This document shows, one piece after another, positions 1-9,242 of a stretch of DNA of 64,000 bases (positions within the stretch are counted from its first letter, which is position 1; every line of letters starts with the position of its first letter). The notes below the pieces were generated by a model that worked only from the letters and a program-made list of their open reading frames with translations, was not told where the DNA came from and ran no database searches. Source of the DNA: Aquimarina sp. MAR_2010_214 (GTDB lineage: Bacteria; Bacteroidota; Bacteroidia; Flavobacteriales; Flavobacteriaceae). The DNA is taken from assembly GCF_002846555.1 (NCBI RefSeq), contig NZ_PJMS01000001.1, positions 2,480,001 through 2,544,000 of the forward strand. Reading direction: 5' to 3'. A program made the position numbers and the translations under genes.

Positions 1-306
1 TCGAAAACGATTATAATTATTGTTATTATCGATATAGAAATAGATACCTGTTCCTAGTGCTGCATAAACGATAGGGATTTTCCAGTATTTTTTAGTATAT
101 GCTTGTCCTAATCCGGGTAGCACTGCAGAATAAAATGCCGCCCTGGCAGGAGCTAAAGGCTCATATGGACGTATTTTCTTTTCCCTCTTTTTCTTTTTTA
201 CAGGAACTTCTTCTGTAATAACTTTTAATTCTTCATTTTCTTGAGAAAGAACATTTTGAATAGAAAGCAGTACAAAAAAAATAATATAAAAGAATTTAAT
301 CTTCAC
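1..306 (-). CDS. DUF5683 domain protein, N-terminal 102 codons (cut by window edge)
   Basis: I read this frame directly from the minus strand. It starts with GTG inside the last codons of parB; an in-frame TAA two codons upstream leaves no earlier start. The first ~22 residues form a signal peptide (MKIKFFYIIFFVLLSIQNVLSQ-like, ending in LSQ). A Lys/Glu-rich linker follows, then the segment APARAAFYSAVLPGLGQAY, KKYWKIPIVY and a hydrophobic helix, typical of the DUF5683 proteins usually found just after parB in Bacteroidota. Function is unknown; it is probably a small envelope protein. The C-terminus lies outside the window. Overlap with parB suggests translational coupling in a parA-parB-DUF5683 operon. 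Confidence 0.8.
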   Translation of the reverse strand, partial: MKIKFFYIIFFVLLSIQNVLSQENEELKVITEEVPVKKKKREKKIRPYEPLAPARAAFYSAVLPGLGQAYTKKYWKIPIVYAALGTGIYFYIDNNNNYNRFR

Positions 307-1210
307 TATTTATAAGTTTCTTTAAGCGTTTAAAATCTTCTTCTGAAGAAAATGGTATAATAAGTTTTCCATTTCCTTTACCAGAAACTTTTATATCAAT
401 TTTTGCGCCAAAATAGTCCGAAAACTCCTTTACCCCTTTGGCAATATGTTTTGGCAGCTGATTATTAGTAGAAGAAGTCTTAGTATTTGAGTCATCTTCT
501 GTTTTATCATTAAGGGATCTTACTATTTTTTCTGTATCACGAACAGATAATGATTTTCCTATAATAGACTCATAAATATCCAGTTGTTGCTGTTGATCTT
601 CTATGTTTATCAAAGCACGACCATGACCCATAGATATAAAACCATCTCTCATGCCTGTTTGTACAATGGGATCTAGTTTTAATAATCTTAGATAATTAGC
701 AATAGTAGATCTCTTTTTTCCTACTCTGTCACTTAATTGTTCTTGTGTCAGACTAATCTCATCGATAAGACGCTGATACGATAATGCAATTTCAATGGGA
801 TCTAAATCCTGTCGCTGAATATTCTCTACCAATGCCATTGTTAATGACTCCTGATCATTGGCAATACGAATATAGGCAGGTATGGTTTTTAATCCAGCTA
901 ATTTTGAAGCTCGAAAACGACGTTCTCCACTTACTAACTGATAATTGTCAAAATCTAATTTACGAACCGTTATAGGTTGTATAACACCAACTTCTTTAAT
1001 TGAAGTTGCAAGTTCTCGCAATGTTTCATCATTAAAACTAGTACGAGGCTGAAATGGATTAACATCTATGCTATTAAGATCTAATTCTATAATATTACCA
1101 ACTACTTTATCGGCATTTTTATCCTCTACTGATTTTATATCATTTTCAGGATCTTTTAATAGTGCTGATAATCCTCTTCCTAGTGCCTGCTTTTTAGTTG
1201 CCTTCGCCAT
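296..1210 (-). CDS. parB: Chromosome partitioning protein ParB
   Basis: ParB is the centromere-binding CTPase clamp that works with ParA to segregate chromosome origins. The 304-residue protein has the usual order: a basic N-terminal tail with the ParA-stimulating pattern LGRGLSALL (residues ~10-18), the ParB/Srx nucleotide domain with NPFQPR (51-56) and the CTP-binding GERRFRA motif (95-101), a central helix-turn-helix (~155-176, LTQEQLSDRVGKKRSTIANYL) and a C-terminal dimerisation segment after a Ser/Thr/Asn-rich linker. It starts 6 bp after parA, so the two are one transcription unit. I noticed no parS-like palindrome in the window. Confidence 0.97.
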   Translation of the reverse strand: MAKATKKQALGRGLSALLKDPENDIKSVEDKNADKVVGNIIELDLNSIDVNPFQPRTSFNDETLRELATSIKEVGVIQPITVRKLDFDNYQLVSGERRFRASKLAGLKTIPAYIRIANDQESLTMALVENIQRQDLDPIEIALSYQRLIDEISLTQEQLSDRVGKKRSTIANYLRLLKLDPIVQTGMRDGFISMGHGRALINIEDQQQQLDIYESIIGKSLSVRDTEKIVRSLNDKTEDDSNTKTSSTNNQLPKHIAKGVKEFSDYFGAKIDIKVSGKGNGKLIIPFSSEEDFKRLKKLINSED

Positions 1211-1216
1211 GACTCC

Positions 1217-1981
1217 TTAACTATTTTTCTTAATAATTTCGTGTGCCAAACTTAAGTAATTACTGGCACCTTTACTAGAAGCATCATAATTAATTATACT
1301 TTCACCATAACTTGGTGCCTCACTTAAACGAATATTCCTCTGAATGATAGTTTTAAACACCATTTCATTAAAGTGTTTTTGAACTTCTTCTACCACTTGA
1401 TTAGATAATCTTAATCTAGAATCATACATCGTTAACAATAAACCTTCGATATCCAAATTTTGATTATGGATTTTTTGTACACTTTTTACAGTGTTTAAAA
1501 GTTTTCCGAGCCCTTCTAATGCAAAATATTCACATTGAATAGGGATCATTACCGAATCAGCAGCAGTTAACGCATTTAGAGTTAATAAACCAAGAGAAGG
1601 TGCGCAATCTATGAGGATATAGTCATATTTAGACTTTAATCCTTCAATTGCTTTTTTCATCATATACTCGCGTTGATCCTTATCAACAAGTTCTATTTCT
1701 ATTGCAACCAAGTCAATATGTGCCGGAATAATATGCACATTAGGAGAACTGGTTTCTAAAATCGCTTCTTCGGGATTTATAGTATGCTCCAAAATTTGAT
1801 ACGTTCCTTTTTCAACACTTTCAACATCTAAACCTAGTCCAGAAGTTGCATTAGCTTGTGGATCTGCATCGATCAAGAGTACTTTTTTCTCTAAAACACC
1901 TAGAGAAGCCGCTAAGTTTACAGAGGTGGTAGTTTTACCTACACCACCTTTTTGATTTGCAATTGCTATTATTTTACCCAT
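1217..1981 (-). CDS. parA: Chromosome partitioning ATPase ParA
   Basis: This is a ParA/Soj-type deviant Walker ATPase. The P-loop KGGVGKTT lies at residues 11-18, followed by DADPQANATSGLG, the switch segment IDCAPSLG, and a C-terminal region with LRLSNQVVEEV. I chose the ATG giving MGKIIAIANQ, which yields 254 residues as usual for the family. A 12-codon upstream extension in the same frame (MYFYRYKSKSPL) has no family resemblance. ParA drives origin segregation with ParB, which follows 6 bp downstream. A terminator hairpin for the preceding SDR gene separates parA from that gene, so parA probably has its own promoter in the ~80 bp leader. Confidence 0.96.
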   Translation of the reverse strand: MGKIIAIANQKGGVGKTTTSVNLAASLGVLEKKVLLIDADPQANATSGLGLDVESVEKGTYQILEHTINPEEAILETSSPNVHIIPAHIDLVAIEIELVDKDQREYMMKKAIEGLKSKYDYILIDCAPSLGLLTLNALTAADSVMIPIQCEYFALEGLGKLLNTVKSVQKIHNQNLDIEGLLLTMYDSRLRLSNQVVEEVQKHFNEMVFKTIIQRNIRLSEAPSYGESIINYDASSKGASNYLSLAHEIIKKNS

Positions 1982-2060
1982 AAGGGGAGATTTGGATTTA
2001 TAGCGATAAAAATACAATTTATTATATATTATAAAAATGAAAAATGTTAACAGTAGGAAA

Positions 2061-2092
2061 TAAAAAAGACCATCCCCCTTTAAGGATGGTCT
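2061..2092 (-). terminator. Rho-independent terminator after the SDR gene
   Basis: A 9-bp perfect stem, AGACCATCC pairing with GGATGGTCT, encloses an 8-nt loop. On the minus strand a run of five T follows it directly. It lies 30 bp past the stop of the dienoyl-CoA-reductase-like gene, in the right orientation to end that transcript before parA. Confidence 0.85.
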
Positions 2093-2121
2093 AACATACT
2101 TTTATAATTGTTAATAAATAC

Positions 2122-3003
2122 TTATTTATTTTTTTTTGCTCTGATCATTGCTTCTAGTTGATCCCACATTTCTTCAGGAATTTGTTCAAGAAGATTGAAT
2201 TGTCCTGCTCCTTTTAACCATTCACCTCCATCTAGTGTAACAACTTCTCCATTTACATAAGCAGAAAAATCGGATACAAGATAAGCAGCAAGGTTGGCAA
2301 GTTCCTGATGATCTCCTACACGAGCCAGAGGTACTTGTTTGGCCATGTTAATCTTATCTTTTAAATCTCCTGGTAAAAGGCGATCCCAGGCTCCTTTTGT
2401 AGGAAACGGACCCGGAGCAATTGCATTAAAACGCATTCCGTATTTTGCCCATTCTACAGCTAATGATCTGGTCATTGCTAAAACTCCTGCTTTTGCTGTA
2501 GCACTCGGTACTACATACGCCGAACCTGTCCAGGCATATGTTGTTACTATATTTAGAACAACTGTGTTTTTATACTTGTTTTCAATCCAATATTTTCCAA
2601 AAGCAAGTGTACAGTTTTTGGTACCTTTTAGTACAATATCAATGATGGTATCAAAAGCGCGATGTGATAAACGCTCTGTGGGAGAAATAAAATTTCCTGC
2701 AGCATTATTGAGTAACACATCTACCGAACCGAAAGCTTCAAGAGCTCGATCTCTCATTGCCTCAACCTGATCATATTCTCTTACATCACATTGTAACGGT
2801 AAGCAAGTTCCTCCTGTTTCTGATTCGAGTTCTTTAGCAGTATTTTGTAATTTTTCCAGATTACGTGAAGTAATAGCAACATTAGCTCCAAGTTCTAGAA
2901 AATATCTTGTCATAGATTTTCCTAATCCACTACCTCCACCGGTAACGACTATGTTTTTTCCTTTTAGCGCTCCATCACGAAGCATTTTATCTTTATAATT
3001 CAT
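2122..3003 (-). CDS. SDR oxidoreductase, 2,4-dienoyl-CoA reductase-like
   Basis: The protein is a 293-residue short-chain dehydrogenase. It has the NADP-binding TGGGSGLG motif (21-28), NNAAGNF, and an active site that matches mitochondrial 2,4-dienoyl-CoA reductase rather than classical SDRs. Tyr156 in TTYAWTGSAYVV is followed 15 residues later by Lys171 in SATAKAGV, with AIAPGPFPTKGAW after it. Enzymes of this kind use NADPH to reduce 2,4-dienoyl-CoA during oxidation of unsaturated fatty acids. Placement directly after methylmalonyl-CoA mutase fits acyl-CoA metabolism. The longer frame (14 more codons) reads back through a palindrome, so the ATG giving MNYKDKML is preferred. A related enoyl-CoA-type SDR activity cannot be excluded. 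Confidence 0.85.
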   Translation of the reverse strand: MNYKDKMLRDGALKGKNIVVTGGGSGLGKSMTRYFLELGANVAITSRNLEKLQNTAKELESETGGTCLPLQCDVREYDQVEAMRDRALEAFGSVDVLLNNAAGNFISPTERLSHRAFDTIIDIVLKGTKNCTLAFGKYWIENKYKNTVVLNIVTTYAWTGSAYVVPSATAKAGVLAMTRSLAVEWAKYGMRFNAIAPGPFPTKGAWDRLLPGDLKDKINMAKQVPLARVGDHQELANLAAYLVSDFSAYVNGEVVTLDGGEWLKGAGQFNLLEQIPEEMWDQLEAMIRAKKNK

Positions 3004-3024
3004 AATGTATCGATATTTTGCTAA

Positions 3025-3064
3025 GGTAATAAAAAAACTATGCATGCATAGTTTTTTTATTACC
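3025..3064. terminator. 40-bp perfect palindrome, probable bidirectional terminator
   Basis: The two 20-bp arms are exact reverse complements with no spacer. The core ACTATGCATGCATAGT is flanked by A7 on one side and T7 on the other, so either strand would give a stem followed by a U-run. It begins at the last base of the mutB stop codon (TAG) and is the likely terminator of that gene. It leaves only about 21 bp before the SDR start codon, so SDR expression may rely on partial read-through. Confidence 0.75.
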
Positions 3065-5196
3065 TATTTGAAAGTAGAAATTAGAATTTCTAAAATAGTA
3101 ATAGCGGCATCGCTTATTTTTGTTCCTGGCCCAAAGATAGCAACTGCTCCTGCTTCAAAAAGAAAATCGTAATCATCAGGAGGGATCACACCGCCAACGA
3201 TAACCATAATATCTTCTCTTCCATATTTTTTGAGTTCTTCTACAATTTGAGGAACCAGAGTTTTATGTCCACCAGCAAGTGAAGATACGCCTACAATATG
3301 TACATCATTTTCTACAGCTTGTTTTGCAGCTTCAACAGGAGTTTGAAATAGTGGTCCGATATCTACATCAAAGCCCACATCTGCATAACTTGTCGCAACT
3401 ACTTTAGCGCCACGATCATGACCATCTTGGCCCATTTTGGCAATCATAATCCTTGGTCTTCGGCCTTCTAAATTAGCATATTGATTTGCTAATTCTCTTG
3501 CTTTATTAAAAGAGGCATCATCTTTTATTTCTTTTGCGTACACTCCTGTAAATGATTTTATTTCTGCTTTATATCTTCCGAATTCTTTTTCTAAAGCATC
3601 ACTAATTTCTCCTAAAGTAGCCCTTAGTTTTGCTGCTTCTACAGCTAAAGCTAGTAAATTTTGATGTTCATCGGTTGCTGCTACAGTTAAATTATGCAAT
3701 GCATTTTGAACAGCCTGCTCATCTCTTGAAGCTTTTACGTTGTTAAGTCCTTCTATTTGTTGGGTTCTTACTGCTTGATTATCTACTTTTAGAGTACTAA
3801 TAGCCTCTTCTTCTTCTAGTTTAAATTTGTTAACTCCTATGATAACATCTTGTTCGCTATCGATTCTCGCTTGTTTACGTGCAGCAGCTTCTTCTATTCT
3901 CATTTTAGGAATTCCTGCCTCAATAGCTTTGGTCATTCCTCCCAGTTCTTCTACTTCTTCAATAAGCTTCCATGCTTTTTCGGCAATGTCATTAGTTAGG
4001 GACTCTACGTAATAACTTCCTGCCCATGGATCAACTGTACGGGTAATTTGGGTTTCCTCTTGTAGATATATTTGCGTATTTCTGGCAATTCTTGCAGAAA
4101 AATCTGTAGGCAATGCAATGGCTTCATCAAGCGCATTGGTATGTAAACTCTGCGTACCACCAAAAGCGGCAGCACTTGCTTCAATACAAGTACGAGCCAC
4201 ATTATTAAATGGATCTTGTGCGGTAAGACTCCATCCACTGGTTTGGCAATGAGTACGTAGCATTAATGATTTCGGGTTTTTTGGATTAAACTGCTGGATT
4301 AATTTTGCCCATAGCATACGTGCTGCACGCATTTTAGCAATTTCCATAAAATGATTCATACCAATTGCCCAAAAGAAAGAAAGGCGAGGTGCAAATGAAT
4401 CGACATCCATACCAGCTTCAATTCCTTTTCTAATATATTCTAACCCATCGGCTAGTGTATAAGCCAATTCAATATCACAGGTAGCACCAGCTTCTTGCAT
4501 ATGATAACCAGAGATGCTTATTGGGTTAAATTTTGGCATATTCTTAGAACAATATTTAAAAATATCACCAATGATTCGCATCGATGGAGCAGGAGGGTAA
4601 ACATAAGTGTTACGTACCATGAACTCTTTTAAAATATCATTTTGAATAGTTCCAGAAAGTAAATTTTTATCTACCCCTTGTTCCTCTGCGGCTACAATAT
4701 AAAATGCCATAATGGGTAAAACAGCCCCATTCATAGTCATAGAAACGGACATTTTATCGAGTGGAATCTGATCAAATAGAACTTTCATATCTTCTACTGT
4801 ATCGATGGCTACTCCAGCCATACCTACATCACCAAACACACGTTCATGATCACTATCATATCCACGGTGTGTAGCCAGATCAAAAGCTACAGATAACCCT
4901 TTTTGCCCAGCGGCAAGGTTCCTGCGATAAAAAGCATTACTTTCTTCTGCAGTAGAAAACCCTGCATATTGTCGTATTGTCCAAGGTCTACGAACATACA
5001 TTGTAGAGTAAGGACCTCGTAAATAAGGAGGAATTCCAGCAGAAAAATTGAGATGATCTACATTATTAATATCCTCTTTTTCATAAAAGGATTTTATATC
5101 TACTCCTTCTGAAGTAGTAAACGTAGAAACCTGTTGATGTCTATTGGAGATAGCTTCTTCTGGTAGCTGGATATGCTGTATGTCTTTTCTATTCAT
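3064..5196 (-). CDS. mutB: Methylmalonyl-CoA mutase, large (B12-binding) subunit
   Basis: This 710-residue adenosylcobalamin enzyme interconverts (R)-methylmalonyl-CoA and succinyl-CoA, linking propionate and branched-chain metabolism to the TCA cycle. The N-terminal TIM barrel has [33 protein letters not shown] and [11 protein letters not shown]. The C-terminal cobalamin domain has DGHDRG with the axial His at about residue 593, then SSLAGGH and GGVIPPDDY. The length is normal for the catalytic subunit of the heterodimer. The partner mutA lies upstream, but two small secreted-protein genes intervene, which is unusual. The stop codon touches a 40-bp palindrome that probably terminates the transcript. 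Confidence 0.97.
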   Translation of the reverse strand: MNRKDIQHIQLPEEAISNRHQQVSTFTTSEGVDIKSFYEKEDINNVDHLNFSAGIPPYLRGPYSTMYVRRPWTIRQYAGFSTAEESNAFYRRNLAAGQKGLSVAFDLATHRGYDSDHERVFGDVGMAGVAIDTVEDMKVLFDQIPLDKMSVSMTMNGAVLPIMAFYIVAAEEQGVDKNLLSGTIQNDILKEFMVRNTYVYPPAPSMRIIGDIFKYCSKNMPKFNPISISGYHMQEAGATCDIELAYTLADGLEYIRKGIEAGMDVDSFAPRLSFFWAIGMNHFMEIAKMRAARMLWAKLIQQFNPKNPKSLMLRTHCQTSGWSLTAQDPFNNVARTCIEASAAAFGGTQSLHTNALDEAIALPTDFSARIARNTQIYLQEETQITRTVDPWAGSYYVESLTNDIAEKAWKLIEEVEELGGMTKAIEAGIPKMRIEEAAARKQARIDSEQDVIIGVNKFKLEEEEAISTLKVDNQAVRTQQIEGLNNVKASRDEQAVQNALHNLTVAATDEHQNLLALAVEAAKLRATLGEISDALEKEFGRYKAEIKSFTGVYAKEIKDDASFNKARELANQYANLEGRRPRIMIAKMGQDGHDRGAKVVATSYADVGFDVDIGPLFQTPVEAAKQAVENDVHIVGVSSLAGGHKTLVPQIVEELKKYGREDIMVIVGGVIPPDDYDFLFEAGAVAIFGPGTKISDAAITILEILISTFK

Positions 5197-5319
5197 TACT
5201 CAAAGCCTCATTTTTAGAAATGATAAATTAACAAGGCTATAAAATTAAGGTTTTAAAAATGATTTTTATTAAAAAAAAGGACAGATTCAAGCTTAAGTTT
5301 TTAGAGAATGGTGAAAAAA

Positions 5320-5946
5320 TTACTTAAACGCCTTTTCGATAACCATTAGGATAGAGTAGTATACATCAAAGGCTATAAAGTTTTTTATTTCTATAGCACA
5401 AAACTCTTTGTCAGGAATATAATAGATTCTTTGAGAAATTAATGAAGTGCTAACATTGCCATCTTCTTCGAGAGTAGAAACAATATCTTTGAAGTCATCA
5501 TTATCACTTGTGTTTTTAAGGCATTGAATAAACCCTCCTCTATAATTAAAAATCAAGATTTCTTCTCCACTTTTTTTATTTGTAGCGGGTGCAGATTTTT
5601 TTGCAGCCTCTTGATTTTCGTATTCGCTTAATTTGATCCAAAGAGAGTTTTTGTTATCAGCTATCTTTTTGAATTCACGAGCAAGTTTGATAGAAGTATC
5701 TGAAGGGATTTTTCTTAAATCAAGTGATAAACTGGCAACTTCGGCTAAGAAAGTTCGATAGGTCTTTATAGAGTCAGTACCAAATTTATAATGAGCGAAT
5801 ATGTCATTCTCAAAAGAATCATATGCTTTTTTAATAATACCAGTTTCATCTACACTGAGGCAGCTAGAACCAGATTGAGAATAAGTCACCTTTAAGCATA
5901 CAAATAAAGAGATGACTATAATTCTAGATCTAATCTTTAGGGGCAT
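5320..5946 (-). CDS. Secreted protein of unknown function, paralogue A
   Basis: I do not recognise the family. The 208-residue product has a signal peptide (MPLKIRSRIIVISLFVCLKVTYSQ). An alpha-helical region follows (ENDIFAHYKFGTDSIKTYRTFLAEVASLSLDLRKIPS), then a Lys/Ser linker, then a conserved C-terminal block containing FNYRGGFIQCLKN and ending in DVYYSILMVIEKAF. It is clearly homologous along its length to the gene immediately upstream, including the first five residues, so the pair is a tandem duplication. Both lie between the two methylmalonyl-CoA mutase genes on the same strand. A role in the periplasm or outside the cell is likely; a link to the mutase is only positional. Confidence 0.8.
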   Translation of the reverse strand: MPLKIRSRIIVISLFVCLKVTYSQSGSSCLSVDETGIIKKAYDSFENDIFAHYKFGTDSIKTYRTFLAEVASLSLDLRKIPSDTSIKLAREFKKIADNKNSLWIKLSEYENQEAAKKSAPATNKKSGEEILIFNYRGGFIQCLKNTSDNDDFKDIVSTLEEDGNVSTSLISQRIYYIPDKEFCAIEIKNFIAFDVYYSILMVIEKAFK

Positions 5947-6165
5947 TGATTTAGATTTAGTAATGTTAATGTATAGGCTAAATTTTAAAATCCAGTTGGG
6001 AAGTTAACAATAAATTGGTAAATATTAACGTTTTATTGTGTTTTTTTCTTAGACTCGAAATTATTGCCTTTGTTTTTTATGAAATTAAATGTGGTAGTCA
6101 AATAGAGTATACCGTTCTATATGAATTCTATATAGAGGTGTTATATTTCTTTTAAGTAATTACAA

Positions 6166-6810
6166 TTACCCAAATGCTTTTTCTATTACCAACAAAATGG
6201 AATAATAGATATCAAAAGCGATGAAACTTTTTACTTCATGGGTGTTAAATTCGTCTCTTGGCAAGTCATGTAATCTTTGTGCAATTAAAGAAGGGCTTAC
6301 ATTACCATCAAGCTCTAAAGTGTTTACAATATCTTTAAAACCTTCACTATTACTGTTGTTTTTTAAACATTGAATAAACCCACCACGATAATTAAATGTC
6401 AAAACTTCCCCTTCCTTTTGTTGATTAGCTTTTGGGGTAGTAGTGTTTTGTGAGGCAATCAATTCTTCATCATATTGACTTAATAAAACCCAAAGAGAAT
6501 TTCTATCGGTGGCTTTTTTCTTGTATATACGGGCTAATTGTATAGAATTTTTAGAAGGGAGTTCTCTTAAGTTTATGGATAGACTATATACTTCATTAAG
6601 AAACGTTTGGTACGTTTTTATAGTGTCATTGTTAAATTTATAATGATGAAATAAATCTTTTTCAAAGGAATCAAAAGATTGTTTTAATAATCCTTGATTG
6701 TCAATTTTGAGACAGTCAAAATTTTGTTCAGTGGTTTGAGTATTACCTGTAGTACATATAATTAGAACTAAAAAAAATAATACAACCGTATATTTAATCT
6801 TTAGGGGCAT
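6166..6810 (-). CDS. Secreted protein of unknown function, paralogue B
   Basis: This is the 214-residue sister of the preceding-listed protein. It has a signal peptide (MPLKIKYTVVLFFLVLIICTTGNTQ), the same central helical segment (FHHYKFNNDTIKTYQTFLNEVYSL) and the same C-terminal block with FNYRGGFIQCLKN, DGNVSPSLIAQRL and IAFDIYYSILLVIEKAF. One Cys near the mature N-terminus and one in QCLKN occur in both copies and could form a disulfide. The gene begins 66 bp after mutA. A ~220-bp gap separates it from its copy, and both start codons sit in a similar context (tctttaggggcat on the plus strand), so the duplication included the start region. Confidence 0.8.
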   Translation of the reverse strand: MPLKIKYTVVLFFLVLIICTTGNTQTTEQNFDCLKIDNQGLLKQSFDSFEKDLFHHYKFNNDTIKTYQTFLNEVYSLSINLRELPSKNSIQLARIYKKKATDRNSLWVLLSQYDEELIASQNTTTPKANQQKEGEVLTFNYRGGFIQCLKNNSNSEGFKDIVNTLELDGNVSPSLIAQRLHDLPRDEFNTHEVKSFIAFDIYYSILLVIEKAFG

Positions 6811-6875
6811 GAGATTAATATTTAGTTATAAATAGTATTGCTTCTTTGTAAAATACAAAAAATTAAAGACTTATA

Positions 6876-8243
6876 CTACGGTTTTACGGTTTTTCTTTCT
6901 ATTTCTTGAGGTAATCTTTTTGTTATTATTGGGGGTAAAAGTGTTTTTCGTACTTTTTTTTCTGGAAATACAGGTTTTTGAAATTCAGGAATATGTTCTT
7001 CGGGATTTTGATATTTATTGGTTCCTGTTAATATAATTTTTTCATTATCAAATAATTCTTGTTCTTTTTCGGCACTTTCTTTTATTTTTTTCTGAATAAC
7101 CCCTGATTTCAATTGGTTTAAGAAGCCACCACCTTCTTCAATGTTTTTAAATATAGATAACGATTTATCGGCCATTTGTTTTGTTAAACTCTCAATGTAA
7201 TAGGATCCTGAAGCAGGATTAGCAACCAAATCAAAATAACTTTCGTTTTTTAGAATCAAAAGTTGATTTAACGAAATTCTTGTTCCGAAATCATTTTCAA
7301 GATGATAAATATCATCATAAGGTAGATTTTGAATGGTATCAGCCCCACCTAATATTGCACTCATACATTCAGTAGTGGTACGTAGCATATTTACATTATA
7401 ATCCAGAATGGTTTTGTTTCTGTATGATGGATATGCCAAAATATGGCACTCTGTTGTAGCGTTATATTCTGGGGCCAGTGTACTCCATAGTATTCTAAGT
7501 GCTCTTAATTTAGCAATTTCAAAAAAGTAATTACCACCCACGGCAACTTTAAAAATAATCGGTGTTTTTTTTAAAAATGTATTTGTAGTATTTTCAAAAT
7601 GATTTAAGTATTCGTTGGCGTGAGCTAACCCATAGGCTAGTTGTTGTACCATTGTAGCACCGGCATTTTGATACAATCCTATATCAATACTAATACTGTT
7701 TTTGATGTATTCATTTTTAGTAATTTGATCTAATGAAGCATGATCTTCTTTTAATGTCTTATACCAGTTCCCTGTACTTGCCAGATTACTAATGATATCA
7801 GTTAATATATAGATGCTTAGATTAATTTCTTTGGCAATATCATTTAGTTTTTGAATATAAGAAGGAGAAAGAAATTCAGTTTCAATAAAAACAGAAGTAG
7901 TAGAAGTAATATGTTGTAAGAGATTTTTTGGATCAATATCTTCTTGTGAGATTACAAAATGAATACTTTCGGCCCCTTTTTTAATAGTTTCCAGGGCTTT
8001 TTGATTACCAATAATTGCTGAATTAACTACTATTTTTACACAATTTTTCCAAGAAGAAGGGTGAGATGCAGAATTGTTTTCTGCAATGTCTTCTTGATTG
8101 TAGAAAGGTTTTATGTCTATACCTTCTAAAGACTTATAAATCAATGCCTCATTATAGTCTGCTCCTTTGAGATCAAATTGAATTTTTTGCTTCCATTGTT
8201 TTGCAGAAACTTCTTCAAAACCATCGAATAGGGATTTAGTCAT
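6876..8243 (-). CDS. mutA: Methylmalonyl-CoA mutase, small subunit
   Basis: The protein (455 residues) resembles the barrel of the large subunit: KQKIQFDLKGADYNEALIYKSLEGIDIKPFY near the N-terminus, then YQNAGATMVQQLAYGLA, FFEIAKLRALRILWSTLAPEY, and LVANPASGSYYIESLT. It lacks the C-terminal cobalamin domain with DxHxxG, as expected for the non-catalytic partner that stabilises MutB. The start MTKSLFDGFEE overlaps the last codons of the divIC-like gene by 8 bp, which suggests translational coupling. The upstream 18-codon extension (MKKYTLLNTK...) overlaps that gene further and has no family support. Confidence 0.93.
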   Translation of the reverse strand: MTKSLFDGFEEVSAKQWKQKIQFDLKGADYNEALIYKSLEGIDIKPFYNQEDIAENNSASHPSSWKNCVKIVVNSAIIGNQKALETIKKGAESIHFVISQEDIDPKNLLQHITSTTSVFIETEFLSPSYIQKLNDIAKEINLSIYILTDIISNLASTGNWYKTLKEDHASLDQITKNEYIKNSISIDIGLYQNAGATMVQQLAYGLAHANEYLNHFENTTNTFLKKTPIIFKVAVGGNYFFEIAKLRALRILWSTLAPEYNATTECHILAYPSYRNKTILDYNVNMLRTTTECMSAILGGADTIQNLPYDDIYHLENDFGTRISLNQLLILKNESYFDLVANPASGSYYIESLTKQMADKSLSIFKNIEEGGGFLNQLKSGVIQKKIKESAEKEQELFDNEKIILTGTNKYQNPEEHIPEFQKPVFPEKKVRKTLLPPIITKRLPQEIERKTVKP

Positions 8244-8595
8244 CTTTTTTGTTTTTAGGTACACTATCTTCGTATTCAATAATGTATATTTCTTCATTAT
8301 CTCTCTTCATAAAATATTCTTCTCTCGCAAATTTTTCAAGTTCGCTACTGTCTTTTAGTACTTTAATGTCTTTCTGATCCTTTACAATCTCCTTCATATA
8401 ATACTCTTTATTATCTTCAAGCTCTTGGATCTCCTCATCTAATTCTCTGTGAATAAGCCAGGAATTAGTGTCGAAAAACAGCATCCAAACTATAAATAAC
8501 AGAATAATGAGTACATATTTATTCAAAAATATGGCAAATATCGGGATCAATACCGGTTTATTTTTTAGTTTCTGAAAATATTGTTTTAGCTTCAA
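8236..8595 (-). CDS. Septum formation initiator, DivIC/FtsB-like
   Basis: This small bitopic membrane protein of the divisome has 119 residues. A basic cytoplasmic N-terminus is followed by one transmembrane helix (~21-42), a periplasmic coiled coil (~50-85, RELDEEIQELEDNKEYYMKE) and the conserved segment ELEKFAREEYFMKRDNEEIYIIEYE typical of DivIC/FtsB. Such proteins bridge FtsL and FtsQ-type partners at the septum. It lies between udk and mutA on the same strand, an order I recall as common in Bacteroidota. The 3' end overlaps mutA. Confidence 0.88.
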   Translation of the reverse strand: MKLKQYFQKLKNKPVLIPIFAIFLNKYVLIILLFIVWMLFFDTNSWLIHRELDEEIQELEDNKEYYMKEIVKDQKDIKVLKDSSELEKFAREEYFMKRDNEEIYIIEYEDSVPKNKKDD

Positions 8596-8633
8596 TCTAA
8601 TTGAGAATAATATTCGTTGTAAAGGTACAAAAG

Positions 8634-9242
8634 TTAATTCAAGCGTTCTTTAATAATGGTACGTACAATATCAATAGCTACATTATTATAGTTGTTGTTT
8701 GGTATAATGAGATCAGCAAATTCTTTGGTTGGATCAATGAACTGTTGATGCATAGGTTTTAAAGTATTTTGGTATCTATCCAAGACTTCATCCATGTCAC
8801 GACCTCGTTCGACTATATCTCTTTTAAGTCTTCGTATTAGGCGTTCATCACTATCTGTTTGTACATATATTTTGATATCAAACATCTCCCGGATTTTTGG
8901 ATTGGTAAGTATCAAAATTCCTTCAACAATAATTACTTTACTTGGTGCTGTATTGACGGTTTCGTTGGTACGATTATGTTCTACAAATGAATATACAGGT
9001 TGTGCTATTGTTTCACCTTTTCTAAGTGCAATCAAATGTTTACCCAATAGTTCAAAGTCTATAGATTGTGGATGATCAAAATTTATTTTAACTCGTTCTT
9101 CGTAAGTGAGGTGACTTGTGTCTTTATAGTATGAATCCTGTGATATGACACAGACTTCATTTTCTGGTAATTCATTTACAATTTGATTAACAACAGTAGT
9201 TTTACCACAGCCCGTTCCTCCGGCGATACCAATAATTAGCAT
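8634..9242 (-). CDS. udk: Uridine kinase
   Basis: This is a P-loop nucleoside kinase of the pyrimidine salvage pathway that phosphorylates uridine and cytidine. The 202-residue protein has the Walker A motif GGTGCGKT (8-15), QDSYYKD near residue 36, INFDHPQSIDF, the lid region with RRLKRDIVERGRD and the segment FIDPTKEFADLIIPN, all typical of bacterial Udk. It heads the run of genes continuing into divIC, mutA and beyond. A truncated copy of its 5' end lies about 750 bp upstream. Confidence 0.96.
   Translation of the reverse strand: MLIIGIAGGTGCGKTTVVNQIVNELPENEVCVISQDSYYKDTSHLTYEERVKINFDHPQSIDFELLGKHLIALRKGETIAQPVYSFVEHNRTNETVNTAPSKVIIVEGILILTNPKIREMFDIKIYVQTDSDERLIRRLKRDIVERGRDMDEVLDRYQNTLKPMHQQFIDPTKEFADLIIPNNNYNNVAIDIVRTIIKERLN

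Noticed and set aside
2339..2770. 143-codon open frame on the plus strand
   Set aside because: It lies fully antisense to the dienoyl-CoA-reductase-like gene and has no recognisable protein features.
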